Counted from the stretch's first letter, positions 34,715-44,245 are shown. The stretch: DNA of 64,000 nucleotides from Azospirillum sp. TSH100 (GCF_004923295.1 NZ_CP039637.1:434001-498000), one strand, 5' to 3'. Notes: generated by a model not told the origin, from the sequence alone. Made by a program: numbers and translations.

Positions 34715-36319
34715 TCACCCCGCAGCCTCCCCCTCCGCCAGCGCCTGCTCGGCACTGAGTTCCTCAAGGTCCAGTTCGGCTTCCAGCCGGTGCAGCACGG
34801 TGTCGTGGATGCGGCCACCGCGATGCAGGTCGAGAATCTCGGTGCGGGCGGCGCGGTTGGCGGCCAGGACGGCGGCAAAATGCTCGCGCCGGTCCTCCGT
34901 CAGCATGCCTTCGCTCTCGTGGAAACGCTCGGCCATCGTCGCCCGGTGGCCGTATTGTTCCAGCAGGCGCGGATGGCGCTGGCGACCGTCCGGGGTGTCG
35001 GAGCGTTTGCGCACCGCCTCCAGCGCCGCCCGGGCCATGCGGATGCGGGCTTCCGATTCCGACAGGGTGGGGCGGCGTTCCAGCGTGAAGCCGCCCAGCC
35101 GCATTCTGCGGATCAGCGGAGCGAGCGTGGTCGCCTGCCCCAGGATCGACACCAGGATCACCGCCCAGGTCGTCGCCAGAATGATGTCACGGCCGGGAAA
35201 CTCGACGGGGACCGACAGGGCGACGGCGAGGCTGACCACGCCCCGGATTGCCGCCCATCCCATGATCACCGGCACCGCCACCGACGGATAGGGGTCGCGC
35301 CGCCGTAAGCTCGGGAACAGGAACCGCGGCAGGTAGGTCGAGGGGAACAGCCAGGCAAAGCGCGACAGCACCATCGCCAGGGTGACGGCGACGATCATCG
35401 GCAGCAGGTCGGTCAGGCCGGTGCCGGCAGCCTCCAGCCGGCCGAGCACGCCGCGCAGCGACAGGCCGATGATGATGAAGACCATCGATTCCATGATGAA
35501 CACCGCCACCGTCCACACCGCGTTGGCGTGGGTGCGCAGCTGTGCCGTGAACAGGTCGTGCTGGCGCCGGCCCATCACCAGACCGCAGCCGACGGTGGCG
35601 AGCACGCCCGACACCTCCAGCGCCTCGCCGCCGAGATAGCTGCCCCAGGCGGCGAGGAAGCCGCCGACGATGCTGAGCGGTACGTCGCGCAGGCGCCCCA
35701 GCAGCAATGCCGCGATGTGGCCGAACACCACGCCGGCCGCGACACCGCCGATCGCAAGCCACAGGAATTCCAGCGAGGCGTGGCCGGCCTCGAAGGTCCC
35801 GGTCATGCCGGCGGCGATGGCGATGCGGAACAACACCAGCCCGGTGGCGTCGTTCACCAGGCTTTCGCCCTCCAGCAGGGTGACGATGCGCGGCGGCAGC
35901 GGCAGGCCCTTCAGCGCCGCCTTCGCCGCCACCGCGTCGGGCGGCGACAGGATGGCGCCGAGCGTGAAGCAGGCCGCCCAGGGCAGCGACGGCATCACCA
36001 GATGGGCGACAACCCCGACCGCCAGCGTGGTGAAGGCGACCGCTCCCACCGCCAGTTGCAGGATGATGCGCAGATTGGCGCGGAAGTCGCTCCATACCGT
36101 GAAATAGGCGCTGGCGAACAGCAGCGGCGGCAGGAACAGCAGCAGGGTCAGGTCGGGATCCGGTGTGATCTCCGGCAGGCCGGGGACCAGGGCGAGCGCG
36201 ATGCCGCCCAGAACCAGCACGGCCGACGGCGGCATGCGCAGCCGCTTGGCCGCAAGCTCCAGCACGATGATCGCCGCCATCAGGCCAAGGACGAGTTCGA
36301 ACTGACCGGATGGCGACAT
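34715..36319 (-). CDS. CPA1-family Na+/H+ (cation/proton) antiporter
   Basis: A 534-residue membrane protein: about 12 hydrophobic segments over residues 8-410, with the NhaP/NHE signatures LSPPDAVAAKAAL and EGESLVNDATGLVLF near residues 130-170, followed by a cytoplasmic helical tail of about 115 residues rich in Arg and Glu. It exchanges Na+ or K+ for protons in pH and salt balance. The start at 36319 gives the usual N-terminus; the frame is open upstream but reads as shadow. It is convergent with ocd. Confidence 0.87.
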   Translation of the reverse strand: MSPSGQFELVLGLMAAIIVLELAAKRLRMPPSAVLVLGGIALALVPGLPEITPDPDLTLLLFLPPLLFASAYFTVWSDFRANLRIILQLAVGAVAFTTLAVGVVAHLVMPSLPWAACFTLGAILSPPDAVAAKAALKGLPLPPRIVTLLEGESLVNDATGLVLFRIAIAAGMTGTFEAGHASLEFLWLAIGGVAAGVVFGHIAALLLGRLRDVPLSIVGGFLAAWGSYLGGEALEVSGVLATVGCGLVMGRRQHDLFTAQLRTHANAVWTVAVFIMESMVFIIIGLSLRGVLGRLEAAGTGLTDLLPMIVAVTLAMVLSRFAWLFPSTYLPRFLFPSLRRRDPYPSVAVPVIMGWAAIRGVVSLAVALSVPVEFPGRDIILATTWAVILVSILGQATTLAPLIRRMRLGGFTLERRPTLSESEARIRMARAALEAVRKRSDTPDGRQRHPRLLEQYGHRATMAERFHESEGMLTEDRREHFAAVLAANRAARTEILDLHRGGRIHDTVLHRLEAELDLEELSAEQALAEGEAAG

Positions 36320-36360
36320 GCTGAGGGCCCGCTGTTCTGTTTCGGAAATGGGGACGGAGA

Positions 36361-37062
36361 TCAGGCGGCGGCCGGCGTGGCGGCGGCGGGATGCAGGGCG
36401 CAGGCGGCGGTGCCGACCAGACCGAGCAGCCCGGCCAGCAGCAGCGGCGCGGCGAGGCCGCTGTGGGTCACCAGGGCGGCGCCGATGGCGGCCCCGGCGA
36501 AGATGGCGACGACGCTGCCGATGCGGCGGCCCCAGTTGGTGTCGGCCCCGCCGGCCAGCCGGGAATCGGCCGCCAGACCGGTCAGCGTCAGGGTCAGCAC
36601 CGTGGTGGTCAGGTCCGGCACCTTCAGCTGTCGGATCGTCGCGTTGCGGAAGCCCATCGCCAGCGCGGTCAGCAGGATGATGCCGTAGAAGCTGGCCGGT
36701 GAGGCTTCCCCGGTCTGGCGCAGCCATGCCAGCAGGGCGGCCAGCCACAGCAGCCCGGCCTCGATGGCGGCGGCACTCAACAGCCAGCGGCGCAGCGGAC
36801 GGCCGGCATGGGCCTTGCCGGTGCGGCCGGCGACCAGCGCGCCGACCAGGAAGGCGCAGATCGCCGTCAGATAGGGGGCGATATCGAAGCCCGGCGTTCC
36901 GGCGGCGGCGAAACCGAGGAACACGATGTTGCCGGTCATGTTGGCGGTGAACACCTTGTCGAGGCCGAGCACGCTGGTGGCGTCGACCAGCCCGGTCGTC
37001 ACCGACAGCAGCATCAAGAGCCAGGGCAGTGGGGCGGCGACGGGAGAGGAGGGGGAAGCCAT
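36361..37062 (-). CDS. DUF1275 (YoaK-family) membrane protein
   Basis: A 233-residue protein with about six hydrophobic segments and the family motifs GLVDATSVLGLDKVFTANMTGN near residues 24-45 and MGFRNATIRQLKVPDLTTTVLT near residues 140-161. Function is unknown; it is probably a small transporter. The start was set at 37062, where the conserved N-terminal block begins. It follows the DoxX gene closely (14 bp) and may be co-transcribed with it. Confidence 0.82.
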   Translation of the reverse strand: MASPSSPVAAPLPWLLMLLSVTTGLVDATSVLGLDKVFTANMTGNIVFLGFAAAGTPGFDIAPYLTAICAFLVGALVAGRTGKAHAGRPLRRWLLSAAAIEAGLLWLAALLAWLRQTGEASPASFYGIILLTALAMGFRNATIRQLKVPDLTTTVLTLTLTGLAADSRLAGGADTNWGRRIGSVVAIFAGAAIGAALVTHSGLAAPLLLAGLLGLVGTAACALHPAAATPAAA

Positions 37063-37076
37063 GGCGTTTGGCCTTG

Positions 37077-37523
37077 TCAGGCGGTTTGGCCGAAGCGGCG
37101 ACGCATCCGCGAGATGATCGCGGCCAGTGCGAAACCGCCGACCAGACCGATATGCTCGAAGAAGGCGTTGGTCGCCATGAAGCGCTCCTGGCCCGCCATA
37201 TTCCAGAAATCGTTGGCGATCAGGGCAGCCAGCAAGGTGAAGACGCCGAGCGCACCGGCGCCGAGCCACAAGGCACGGTCCAGCAGGATCAGCAGCGGGC
37301 CGACCAGCTCGACCAGGATGGTCAGGGCGGCCCAGAGCGCCGGCGGGGTGAGGCCGAAATGCGCCTGCTCGGCGACGGCGCCCGGCCAGTCGGTGAGCTT
37401 GACCAAACCGCCGAGGAGGTAGGCGCCGACCAGAGCCAGCCGGGCCAGCAGCCATGTGCCGTCCCAGTCGAGGATGCGGTCGACGATGCGTTCCGCCGGG
37501 CGTTCGAGGTCGCGGATGGTCAT
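37077..37523 (-). CDS. DoxX-family membrane protein
   Basis: A 148-residue protein with four hydrophobic segments and the GLVKLTDWPGAVAEQAHFGL block of DoxX/YphA proteins near residues 39-58. Members are often found beside oxidoreductases or hydrolases in stress clusters and may take part in redox balance at the membrane. The role here is unknown. The gene lies between DUF1275 and the amidohydrolase. Confidence 0.78.
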   Translation of the reverse strand: MTIRDLERPAERIVDRILDWDGTWLLARLALVGAYLLGGLVKLTDWPGAVAEQAHFGLTPPALWAALTILVELVGPLLILLDRALWLGAGALGVFTLLAALIANDFWNMAGQERFMATNAFFEHIGLVGGFALAAIISRMRRRFGQTA

Positions 37524-37549
37524 GGTGGGTATTCCGGTTTCGGGGGATT

Positions 37550-37573
37550 CTCCCCCTCCCCGGGGGAGAGGGG
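37550..37573. terminator. GC-rich hairpin downstream of the amidohydrolase gene
   Basis: A run of CCCCTCCCC is followed by GGGGGAGAGGGG, which folds into a short GC hairpin. It sits between the amidohydrolase stop (37595) and the DoxX start (37523) on the minus strand. It belongs to the family of CCCTCTCCC-like hairpins of this window. Confidence 0.45.
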
Positions 37574-37594
37574 ATCCGCATCAGGGAGAGGCGG

Positions 37595-39577
37595 TTACAC
37601 AGCCCAGCAGCCGCAGCCCAGCGCACCCCAGAAGGACTGCACGTCGGCGGCCGGGACGTCGGTGGCGTAGGCGGCGGCGTGGTCGTGGCCGTGGACGCCG
37701 CAGCCGGTGGCGCAGCCGCAGGCCGAGGCCAGTGCCTGACGCTGGCTGCCAGCATCGGCCGATTTGTAATAGCCCCCGAAGGTCCGCACAGGCGACCAGT
37801 CCGGCATCGGCTTCGGCAACTGCGGCGCCAGCGGGCCGTAATCGCCCTCGCCATGCACAACCGCGCCGCCGAGCATCGTCAGCACCGAGTTCAGATGGGC
37901 GATGCGGTCTTCCGAGACCGAGAAGAAATCGTCGGACAGCACGGCGAGGTCGGCAAGCTGGCCGGCCTTGATCTGACCCTTCTTGCCCTGCTCGTTGGAG
38001 AACCAGGTGTTGGCCTCCGTCCACAGCCGCAGCGCGGTCTCGCGGTCGAGCCGGTTGGCCTGGGGATAGAGGCTGAGGCCGCCCACCGTCCTGCCGGTTA
38101 CCAGCCAGGACAGCGAGACCCAGGGGTTGTAGCTGGCGACGCGGGTGGCGTCGGTGCCGGCGCCGACCGGCAGGCCGGCCGCCATCATCTTGACGATCGG
38201 CGGGGTCTGCTCCGCCGCCTTCGTGCCGTAGCGCTCGACGAAATATTCGCCCTGATAGGCCATGCGGTGCTGGATGGCGATGCCGCCGCCGAGTGCGGCG
38301 ATGCGGTCGATGTTGCGGTCGCTGATCGTCTCGGCATGGTCGAAGAACCAGTGCAGCCCGTCGAAGGGGATGTCGCGGTTGACCTTCTCGAAGACGTCGA
38401 GCGCGCGGCTGATCGTCTGGTCGTAGGTGGCATGCAGGCGCCACGGCCAGCGGTTCTCGGCCAGCAGGCGGATCACCGGCTCCAGGTCGCCTTCCATGTT
38501 CGGCGGCATGTCGGGGCGGGCGACGCGGAAATCCTCGAAATCGGCTGCGGAATAGACCAGCATCTCGCCGGCGCCGTTGTGACGGTAGCTGTCGTCGCCG
38601 TCGCCCGGCTTCACCGTCTTCGCCCAACCGGCGAAGTCGGCCAACTCCTCCTTCGGCTTCTGGGTGAACAGGTTGTAGCTGATGCGCAGGGTCAGCTCGC
38701 CGTCGGCATGCAGCTTCTCGACGATGGCGTAATCGTCGGGATAGTTCTGGTAGCCGCCGCCGGCATCGATCACCCCGGTCACGCCCAGCCGGTTCATCTC
38801 GCGCATGAAGTGGCGGGTGGAGTTCAGCTGGTAGTCCGGCGGCAGCTTCGGGCCCTTGGCCAGCGTCGAATAGAGGATCGTCGCGTTGGGCTGGGCCAGC
38901 AGCAGGCCGGTCGGGTTGCCAGCGGCATCGCGCACGATCTCACCGCCCGGCGGGTTCTGGGTGTCTTTTGTGTAGCCGACGGCGCGCAGGGCGGCGGCGT
39001 TCAGCAGGGCGCGGTCGTAGAGGTGCAGGATGAAGACCGGGGTGTCGGGGGCGGCGGCGTTCAGCTCCTCGATGGTCGGCAGGCGCTTTTCGGCGAACTG
39101 GTGCTCGGTGAAGCCGCCGACGACGCGGACCCATTGCGGCGCGGGCGTGATCGCCGCCTGCTGTTTCAGCATCGCCATCGCGTCGGCGAGGCTCGGCACG
39201 CCGTCCCAGCGCAGCTCCATGTTGTAGTTCAGGCCGCCGCGGATGATGTGCATGTGGCTGTCGATCAGCCCGGGGATCACCCGCCGGCCCTTGGCGTCGA
39301 TCACCATCGCCTGCGGAGCGGCAGCCCGCACCTCGGCCTCGGTGCCGACGGCGAGGAAGCGACCGTCGCGGATGGCGATGGCGCTGGCCTGCGGGTTGGC
39401 ACGGTCGAGCGTGGTGACCTTGGCGTTGACGAGGATCAGGTCGCCGGTGGTGGCGGAATTCGGCATGGCGGCGTTCCCGGGTCTGGACGCGAGGGTGGAC
39501 AGCAGCGGTGATGCGAGCAGGGATGCGGCGACGGTGCCCGCCAGCGCCTTGCGGCGGTCGATGTCGGGCGGGGTCAT
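37595..39577 (-). CDS. Tat-exported YtcJ-like amidohydrolase with a Cys/His-rich tail
   Basis: A 660-residue protein. A twin-arginine signal (DRRKALAGT near residues 6-14, cleavage near residue 37) is followed by an amidohydrolase-3 domain with the metal motif GLIDSHMHI (near residues 98-106), later HATYD and FDHAETI blocks and GAGTDATR. The last 45 or so residues carry five Cys and a HGHDH cluster that does not belong to the usual fold. Amidohydrolases of this group hydrolyse C-N bonds of unknown substrates; here it would act in the periplasm. The start overlaps the XapX stop by 4 bp. Confidence 0.82.
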   Translation of the reverse strand: MTPPDIDRRKALAGTVAASLLASPLLSTLASRPGNAAMPNSATTGDLILVNAKVTTLDRANPQASAIAIRDGRFLAVGTEAEVRAAAPQAMVIDAKGRRVIPGLIDSHMHIIRGGLNYNMELRWDGVPSLADAMAMLKQQAAITPAPQWVRVVGGFTEHQFAEKRLPTIEELNAAAPDTPVFILHLYDRALLNAAALRAVGYTKDTQNPPGGEIVRDAAGNPTGLLLAQPNATILYSTLAKGPKLPPDYQLNSTRHFMREMNRLGVTGVIDAGGGYQNYPDDYAIVEKLHADGELTLRISYNLFTQKPKEELADFAGWAKTVKPGDGDDSYRHNGAGEMLVYSAADFEDFRVARPDMPPNMEGDLEPVIRLLAENRWPWRLHATYDQTISRALDVFEKVNRDIPFDGLHWFFDHAETISDRNIDRIAALGGGIAIQHRMAYQGEYFVERYGTKAAEQTPPIVKMMAAGLPVGAGTDATRVASYNPWVSLSWLVTGRTVGGLSLYPQANRLDRETALRLWTEANTWFSNEQGKKGQIKAGQLADLAVLSDDFFSVSEDRIAHLNSVLTMLGGAVVHGEGDYGPLAPQLPKPMPDWSPVRTFGGYYKSADAGSQRQALASACGCATGCGVHGHDHAAAYATDVPAADVQSFWGALGCGCWAV

Positions 39578-39840
39578 GCCTTGTCTCCCTTGGCGGCCGG
39601 CGGCGTCTCCGCCCCGGCATGCGGACCCAGCACATGGCGGGCGCAGTCGGTCTGGATGAAGGCGACGACCGGTTCGCCGGCAATCAGCCGCTTGACAACC
39701 GGTACCACCTGTTCGCCGACCAGCATGCCGAGCAGCCCGATCAGGGCGATGGTCGGCGGCGCCGGCGAGCGGACGCCGATCAGCGCATAGATGACGCCGA
39801 CCAGGATGCCGGCGCCGGCCGAAAGGAGATAGGGCATCAT
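39574..39840 (-). CDS. XapX-domain (DUF1427) small membrane protein
   Basis: An 88-residue protein with two transmembrane helices. The GAGILVGVIYALIGVRSPAPP and GLLGMLVGEQVVPV motifs are typical of the XapX domain. Function is unknown; the family often lies next to amidohydrolases and isochorismatase-like enzymes, as here. The stop overlaps the amidohydrolase start (ATGA), so the two are translated together. Confidence 0.8.
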   Translation of the reverse strand: MMPYLLSAGAGILVGVIYALIGVRSPAPPTIALIGLLGMLVGEQVVPVVKRLIAGEPVVAFIQTDCARHVLGPHAGAETPPAAKGDKA

Positions 39841-39931
39841 GGGTCCGGTCTCCCGGTCTGAAGCTGTTCTGGAATTGGCTGCCTGCGCCCGGTTGTAGCC
39901 GGGCGCAGGAACGCAGGTTCAGGCGTACCGG

Positions 39932-40618
39932 TTACGCATGCTCGTGGGCGGCGGCGCCGACCACCTTGTGCGGGTACTCGCCGCGCTGCGGGGCCTTGTG
40001 GACCATGGTGTAGGCGTAATCGACGCCCATGCCGTAGGCGCCGAAATGCTCGCGGACGATGGCCATCACGCCGTCATAGGTGCCGCGCTTGGCCCAGTCG
40101 CGCTGGAGTTCGAGCAGGACGTTGACCGAGGTGATGGAATGGGCGCCGGCCTGCTCCATGCGGCGGATGGCGGCGTCATGCGCCTCCTGCGAGGTGCCGC
40201 CCGAAGCGTCGGTGACGATGTAGACCTCGAAGCCTTCCTCGATGGCGCACAGCGTCGGGAACAGCAGGCAGGCCTCGGTCCACAGGGCGGCGATGACCAG
40301 TTTCTTCTTGCCGGTCGCCTTGACGGCGGCCACCAGTTCCTCGGAGTCCCAGCTGTTCATCGAGGTGCGCTCGATCGGGTCCTGCTTCAGGACGTCCATC
40401 AGCTCCGGCCAGATGTAGCCGGAGAAGCTCTCGGTCTCCACCGCGGTCACGATGGTCGAGGCGCCGAACAGCTTGGCGGTCTTGGCGAGGGCCACCGTGT
40501 TGTTCTTCAGCTGCTGGCGGTCGATGTTGACCACGCCGAAGGACATCTGCGGCTGGTGATCGATGAAGATGAAGACGGTGTCGTCAGCGTTGATGAGCGA
40601 CTTGGCCTTGAAGGTCAT
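39932..40618 (-). CDS. Isochorismatase-like cysteine hydrolase (YcaC type)
   Basis: A 228-residue hydrolase of the isochorismatase superfamily. The catalytic Asp lies in VFIFIDHQPQMSF (near residue 17), and the nucleophile Cys in ALWTEACLLFPTL (near residue 115). YcaC-like proteins form octamers and their physiological substrate is unsettled. The start at 40618 has a strong AGGAAACG ribosome-binding site; the reading frame continues upstream without one. It is the second gene of the cluster after the alpha/beta hydrolase. Confidence 0.82.
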   Translation of the reverse strand: MTFKAKSLINADDTVFIFIDHQPQMSFGVVNIDRQQLKNNTVALAKTAKLFGASTIVTAVETESFSGYIWPELMDVLKQDPIERTSMNSWDSEELVAAVKATGKKKLVIAALWTEACLLFPTLCAIEEGFEVYIVTDASGGTSQEAHDAAIRRMEQAGAHSITSVNVLLELQRDWAKRGTYDGVMAIVREHFGAYGMGVDYAYTMVHKAPQRGEYPHKVVGAAAHEHA

Positions 40619-40775
40619 GATCGTTTCCTGTTTGTCGAGGATTTTGAAGGGGTTTGCTGCCGTTTTCGTCGTCGGCGCCGTCTGAAGAGACAATGGCACG
40701 AAGCGATAGGGCGGGACAATCATGCTCATAAGAACATGATTGTTGCTAATTTAAGGACGATGTCCCTTCATCCGC

Positions 40776-41771
40776 TCAGGCGCGGATGAAGGCCAGCAGT
40801 TCCTCGTTCACGATGTCCTTGTGGGTGGTGCAGATGCCGTGCGGCGCGCCGGGGACGACCTTGAGCGTGCCCTTCGGCAGCAGTGCAACGGCGGCCTTGG
40901 CGGAGGTGGCGATCGGGACGATCTGGTCGTCGTCGCCGTGCATCACCAGCGTCGGGACGATCATCTTCTTCAGATCTTCGCGCTGGTCGGTCTCGGAGAA
41001 GGCCTTGACGCACTCGTATTCGGCCAGCAGGCCGCCCATCATGCCTTGCATCCAGAAGCTGTCGATGACGCCCTGCGATACCTTGGCGCCCGGGCGGTTG
41101 TAGCCGTAGAAGGGGATCGTCAGGTCTTTGAAGAACTGCGACCGGTCGGCCTTGACGCCGGCGCGGATGCCGTCGAACACCTCCATCGGTACGCCGTCGG
41201 GATTCCAGTCGGTCTTCACCATGATCGGCGGGATGGCGCCGATCAGCACCGCCTTGGCGACGCGCTTCACGCCATGGCGGCCGATGTAGCGGGCGACTTC
41301 GCCGCCGCCGGTCGAATGGCCGACATGGACTGCGTTCTTCAGCTCCAGCGCCTCGGTCACCGCCGCCAGATCGTCGGCGTAATGGTCGAGATCGTTGCCG
41401 AATCCCGGCTGCGACGACCGGCCATGGCCGCGGCGGTCATGGGCGACGGTGCGATAGCCATGCTGGGCCAGGAACATCATCTGGTCTTCGAAGGCGTCGC
41501 CGGTCAGCGGCCAGCCATGGCTGAAGACGACCGGTTGGCCGGTCTGCGGACCCCACTGCTTGACGTAGATCTGGACGCCGTCCTTGGTCGTGACGTAGCT
41601 GCCCTGGAGCATGGCTTTGGTTCCTTTGGTCGTGTCTTTGCGGGGGGCCGTCTTTTCCGCCGCGGCGGCCGGGCCGGCGACCATCGGCAGCAGGCCGCCG
41701 CCCGCAACGGCGAGAGCGGCGCTGCCGGAGAGGACCGTGCGACGGGATGGGTGCGAATCCTGGGTGGTCAT
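40776..41771 (-). CDS. Tat-exported alpha/beta hydrolase (chloroperoxidase/arylesterase-like)
   Basis: A 331-residue protein with a twin-arginine signal (SRRTVLSG near residues 9-16, Ala-rich cleavage region near residue 38) and a hydrolase domain that resembles cofactor-free haloperoxidases. It has FSHGWPLTGDAFEDQM, the nucleophile elbow GHSTGGGEV, MHGDDDQIVPI and the catalytic His in PGAPHGI. The activity in the periplasm is probably that of an esterase. It heads the minus-strand cluster that continues with the isochorismatase-like and amidohydrolase genes. Confidence 0.8.
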   Translation of the reverse strand: MTTQDSHPSRRTVLSGSAALAVAGGGLLPMVAGPAAAAEKTAPRKDTTKGTKAMLQGSYVTTKDGVQIYVKQWGPQTGQPVVFSHGWPLTGDAFEDQMMFLAQHGYRTVAHDRRGHGRSSQPGFGNDLDHYADDLAAVTEALELKNAVHVGHSTGGGEVARYIGRHGVKRVAKAVLIGAIPPIMVKTDWNPDGVPMEVFDGIRAGVKADRSQFFKDLTIPFYGYNRPGAKVSQGVIDSFWMQGMMGGLLAEYECVKAFSETDQREDLKKMIVPTLVMHGDDDQIVPIATSAKAAVALLPKGTLKVVPGAPHGICTTHKDIVNEELLAFIRA

Positions 41772-41920
41772 GCGAAGTCCGTTCGGGGCCGGGCCGGCAG
41801 ACCGGCGCCGGCTGTCTTGGTGAACGGATGTTAGGGAATGTGCCGGGAGGGTGATTGCCTCATCGGAACGGCTTTTGCCGGTTCTGCGCATCGCGCTGCC
41901 GGGAATGCAAAAAAGCCATG

Positions 41921-41948
41921 AATCCCCCCTCCGGGGAGAGGGGGATTT
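41921..41948. terminator. GC-rich hairpin after the Gfo/Idh/MocA gene
   Basis: AATCCCCC (41921-41928) and GGGGGATT (41940-41947) form a perfect 8-bp stem that continues with CTCC against GGAG-type pairs. It lies just after the end of the sugar operon (41964) on the minus strand and fits a terminator. It is one of the CCCTCTCCC-like hairpins. Confidence 0.5.
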
Positions 41949-41963
41949 CGGCGGGAGAGGGAC

Positions 41964-43136
41964 CTATTCGCCCAAGGACACCCAAGTGGCGTCGCGGCGG
42001 CTGGACTCAACGGCACCATGGATGAAGCGCACGCCGCGTACGCCGTCTTCCACTGTCGGCAGGGGTATGTCGGCCGGAGGCGGGCGGGCGTCGATGCTGG
42101 CGGCGATGCGGTCGGCGGCGTCGCGGTAGATTTGCGCGAAGCCTTCCAAATAGCCCTCCGGATGGCCGGCGGGGGTGCGGGAGATGCCGCTCGCCGCAGG
42201 CAGGCTGCCGGCACCGGCGCGCAGCAGAGTGCGGGTCGGCTCGCCCAGCGGTGTGAAGCGCAGCTCGTTGGGCTGTTCCTGTTGCCACTCCAGGCCGCCG
42301 GCCTCGCCGAAGACGCGCAGGCGCAGGCCGTTGGTGGTGCCGGGGGAGACCTGACTGGCCCACAGCATGCCGCGGGCGCCGCCCTCGAAGCGCATCATGA
42401 TGTGGGCATTGTCGTCCAGCCGCCGGCCGGGCACGAAGGCGGTCAGATCGGCCGCGAGATCGGTGCAGCGCAGGCCGGTCACGAACTCCGCCAGATGGAA
42501 GGCGTGGGTGCCGATGTCGCCGATACAGCCGGCGATGCCGCTCTGCGCCGGGTCGGTGCGCCAGGAGGCCTGCTTGTTGCCGTTGACCTCCAGGTCGGTC
42601 GCCAGCCAGTCCTGTGCATATTCGGCCTGCACCACCCGGATGCGGCCGAGCGTGCCCGACGTCACCATGGCGCGGGCCTGACGAATCATCGGATAGCCGC
42701 TGTAATTGTGGGTCAGCACAAAGACAAGATCGCGTTGGCGCACCAGGGCGGCCAGTTCTTCCGCCTCCCCCACCGTATGGACCAGCGGCTTGTCGCAGAT
42801 GACGTGGATACCGGCCTCGAGGAAGGCTTTCGCGGCCGGGTAATGCAGGTGGTTGGGCGTGACGATGGCGACCGCGTCAATGCCGTCGGGGCGCGCCTCC
42901 TCCGCCACAGCCATCTTGTGGAAGTCGTCGTAACAGCGGTCGGGCGCCAGGAACAGCTCCGCCCCGCTGGCCCGCGCCCGTTCCGGGTCGGAGGACAGGG
43001 CGCCGGCCACCAGTTCGTAGCGGTCGTCGATGCGGGCGGCGATGCGGTGGACGGCGCCGATGAAGGCGCCCTGGCCGCCGCCGACCATGCCCAGCCTCAA
43101 GCGTCTCGACGACGCGGGTGCTTGATCCGCGCTCAT
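41964..43136 (-). CDS. Gfo/Idh/MocA-family sugar dehydrogenase
   Basis: A 390-residue NAD(P)-dependent oxidoreductase. The Rossmann motif LRLGMVGGGQGAFIGAVHR is near residues 12-30, the catalytic Lys is in ICDKPLVHT, and the second-domain block GDIGTHAFHLAEFVTG is near residues 200-215. It probably oxidises or interconverts a sugar or inositol brought in by the adjacent importer. The start overlaps the TIM-barrel gene stop by 4 bp. Confidence 0.82.
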   Translation of the reverse strand: MSADQAPASSRRLRLGMVGGGQGAFIGAVHRIAARIDDRYELVAGALSSDPERARASGAELFLAPDRCYDDFHKMAVAEEARPDGIDAVAIVTPNHLHYPAAKAFLEAGIHVICDKPLVHTVGEAEELAALVRQRDLVFVLTHNYSGYPMIRQARAMVTSGTLGRIRVVQAEYAQDWLATDLEVNGNKQASWRTDPAQSGIAGCIGDIGTHAFHLAEFVTGLRCTDLAADLTAFVPGRRLDDNAHIMMRFEGGARGMLWASQVSPGTTNGLRLRVFGEAGGLEWQQEQPNELRFTPLGEPTRTLLRAGAGSLPAASGISRTPAGHPEGYLEGFAQIYRDAADRIAASIDARPPPADIPLPTVEDGVRGVRFIHGAVESSRRDATWVSLGE

Positions 43137-44200
43137 GATGCCCCTTTCCCCAGACCGAGAATCCGGCGGTTGGCCGCCTCGTCGGTGCCGGCGTCTGCGA
43201 AATCGTCGAAGGCGCGGTCGGTGACGCGGATGATGTGGTCCTGGATGAAGCGGGCGCCCTCGGCGGCCCCCTGCTCCGGATGCTTGATGCAGCATTCCCA
43301 TTCCAGCACCGCCCAGCCGTCGAAGCCGTACTGGGTCAGTTTGGAGAAGATGCCGCGGAAATCGACCTGCCCGTCGCCCAGCGAGCGGAAGCGCCCGGCC
43401 CGGTCCTTCCACGGCGCATAGCCGGAATAGACACCCTGCCAGGGGGTCGGATTGAACTCTGCATCCTTGACGTGGAACATGCGGATGCGGTCGCGGAAGA
43501 CGTCGATGTAGCCGAGATAGTCCAGCTGTTGCAGGACGAAGTGGCTTGGGTCGTACAGGATGTTGCAGCGCCGGTGCCCGCCGACGCGGTCGAGGAACAT
43601 CTGGAAGGTGGTGCCGTCGAACAGGTCCTCGCCGGGATGGATCTCGTAGCAGAGGTCGCAGCCGGCCTCGTCGAAGGCGTCGAGGATCGGGCGCCAGCGC
43701 TTCGCCAGCTCGTCGAAGGCGGTCTCGATCAGGCCGGGCGGGCGTTGCGGCCACGGGTAGAGATAGGGCCAGGCCAGCGCGCCGGAGAAGGTGGCGTGGG
43801 CGGTCAGGCCGAGGTTCGCCGACGCCCTGGCGGCGAGGCGAAGCTGTTCCACCGCCCAGGCCTGCCGGACGTCGGGACGGCCATGGACCTCGGCCGGGGC
43901 GAAGCCGTCGTAAAGCGCGTCGTAGGCGGGGTGGACGGCGACGAGCTGGCCTTGCAGGTGGGTCGACAACTCGGTCAGTTCGAGGCCGGCATCGGCCAGC
44001 GTGCCCTTGACCTCGTCGCAATAGCTGCGACTGGTCGCGGCCTTGTGCAGATCGAACAGGCGGCGGTCCCAGCTGGGGATCTGCACGCCTTTGAAGCCAA
44101 GGCCGGCGGCCCAGCGGGCGATGCCGTCCAGCGAGTTGAAGGGTGCTGCGTCACCCGCGAACTGGGCGAGGAAGATCGCCGGGCCTTTGATGGTCTTCAT
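43133..44200 (-). CDS. Xylose isomerase-like TIM-barrel sugar isomerase/epimerase
   Basis: A 355-residue protein of the AP-endonuclease-2/xylose isomerase-like TIM-barrel family. Metal-ligand candidates are Glu and His in CYEIHPGED, Asp and His in YDPSHF, and the C-terminal WAVLEWEC. The family includes IolE-like dehydratases and sugar epimerases. Its pairing with a Gfo/Idh/MocA enzyme, in a 4-bp overlap, suggests consecutive steps in breakdown of a sugar or inositol. The substrate is unknown. Confidence 0.8.
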   Translation of the reverse strand: MKTIKGPAIFLAQFAGDAAPFNSLDGIARWAAGLGFKGVQIPSWDRRLFDLHKAATSRSYCDEVKGTLADAGLELTELSTHLQGQLVAVHPAYDALYDGFAPAEVHGRPDVRQAWAVEQLRLAARASANLGLTAHATFSGALAWPYLYPWPQRPPGLIETAFDELAKRWRPILDAFDEAGCDLCYEIHPGEDLFDGTTFQMFLDRVGGHRRCNILYDPSHFVLQQLDYLGYIDVFRDRIRMFHVKDAEFNPTPWQGVYSGYAPWKDRAGRFRSLGDGQVDFRGIFSKLTQYGFDGWAVLEWECCIKHPEQGAAEGARFIQDHIIRVTDRAFDDFADAGTDEAANRRILGLGKGAS

Positions 44201-44245
44201 GGGTCTGGCTCCCCGGTTTTCGGGAGGTGTCGGCTGGCGGCTGTT

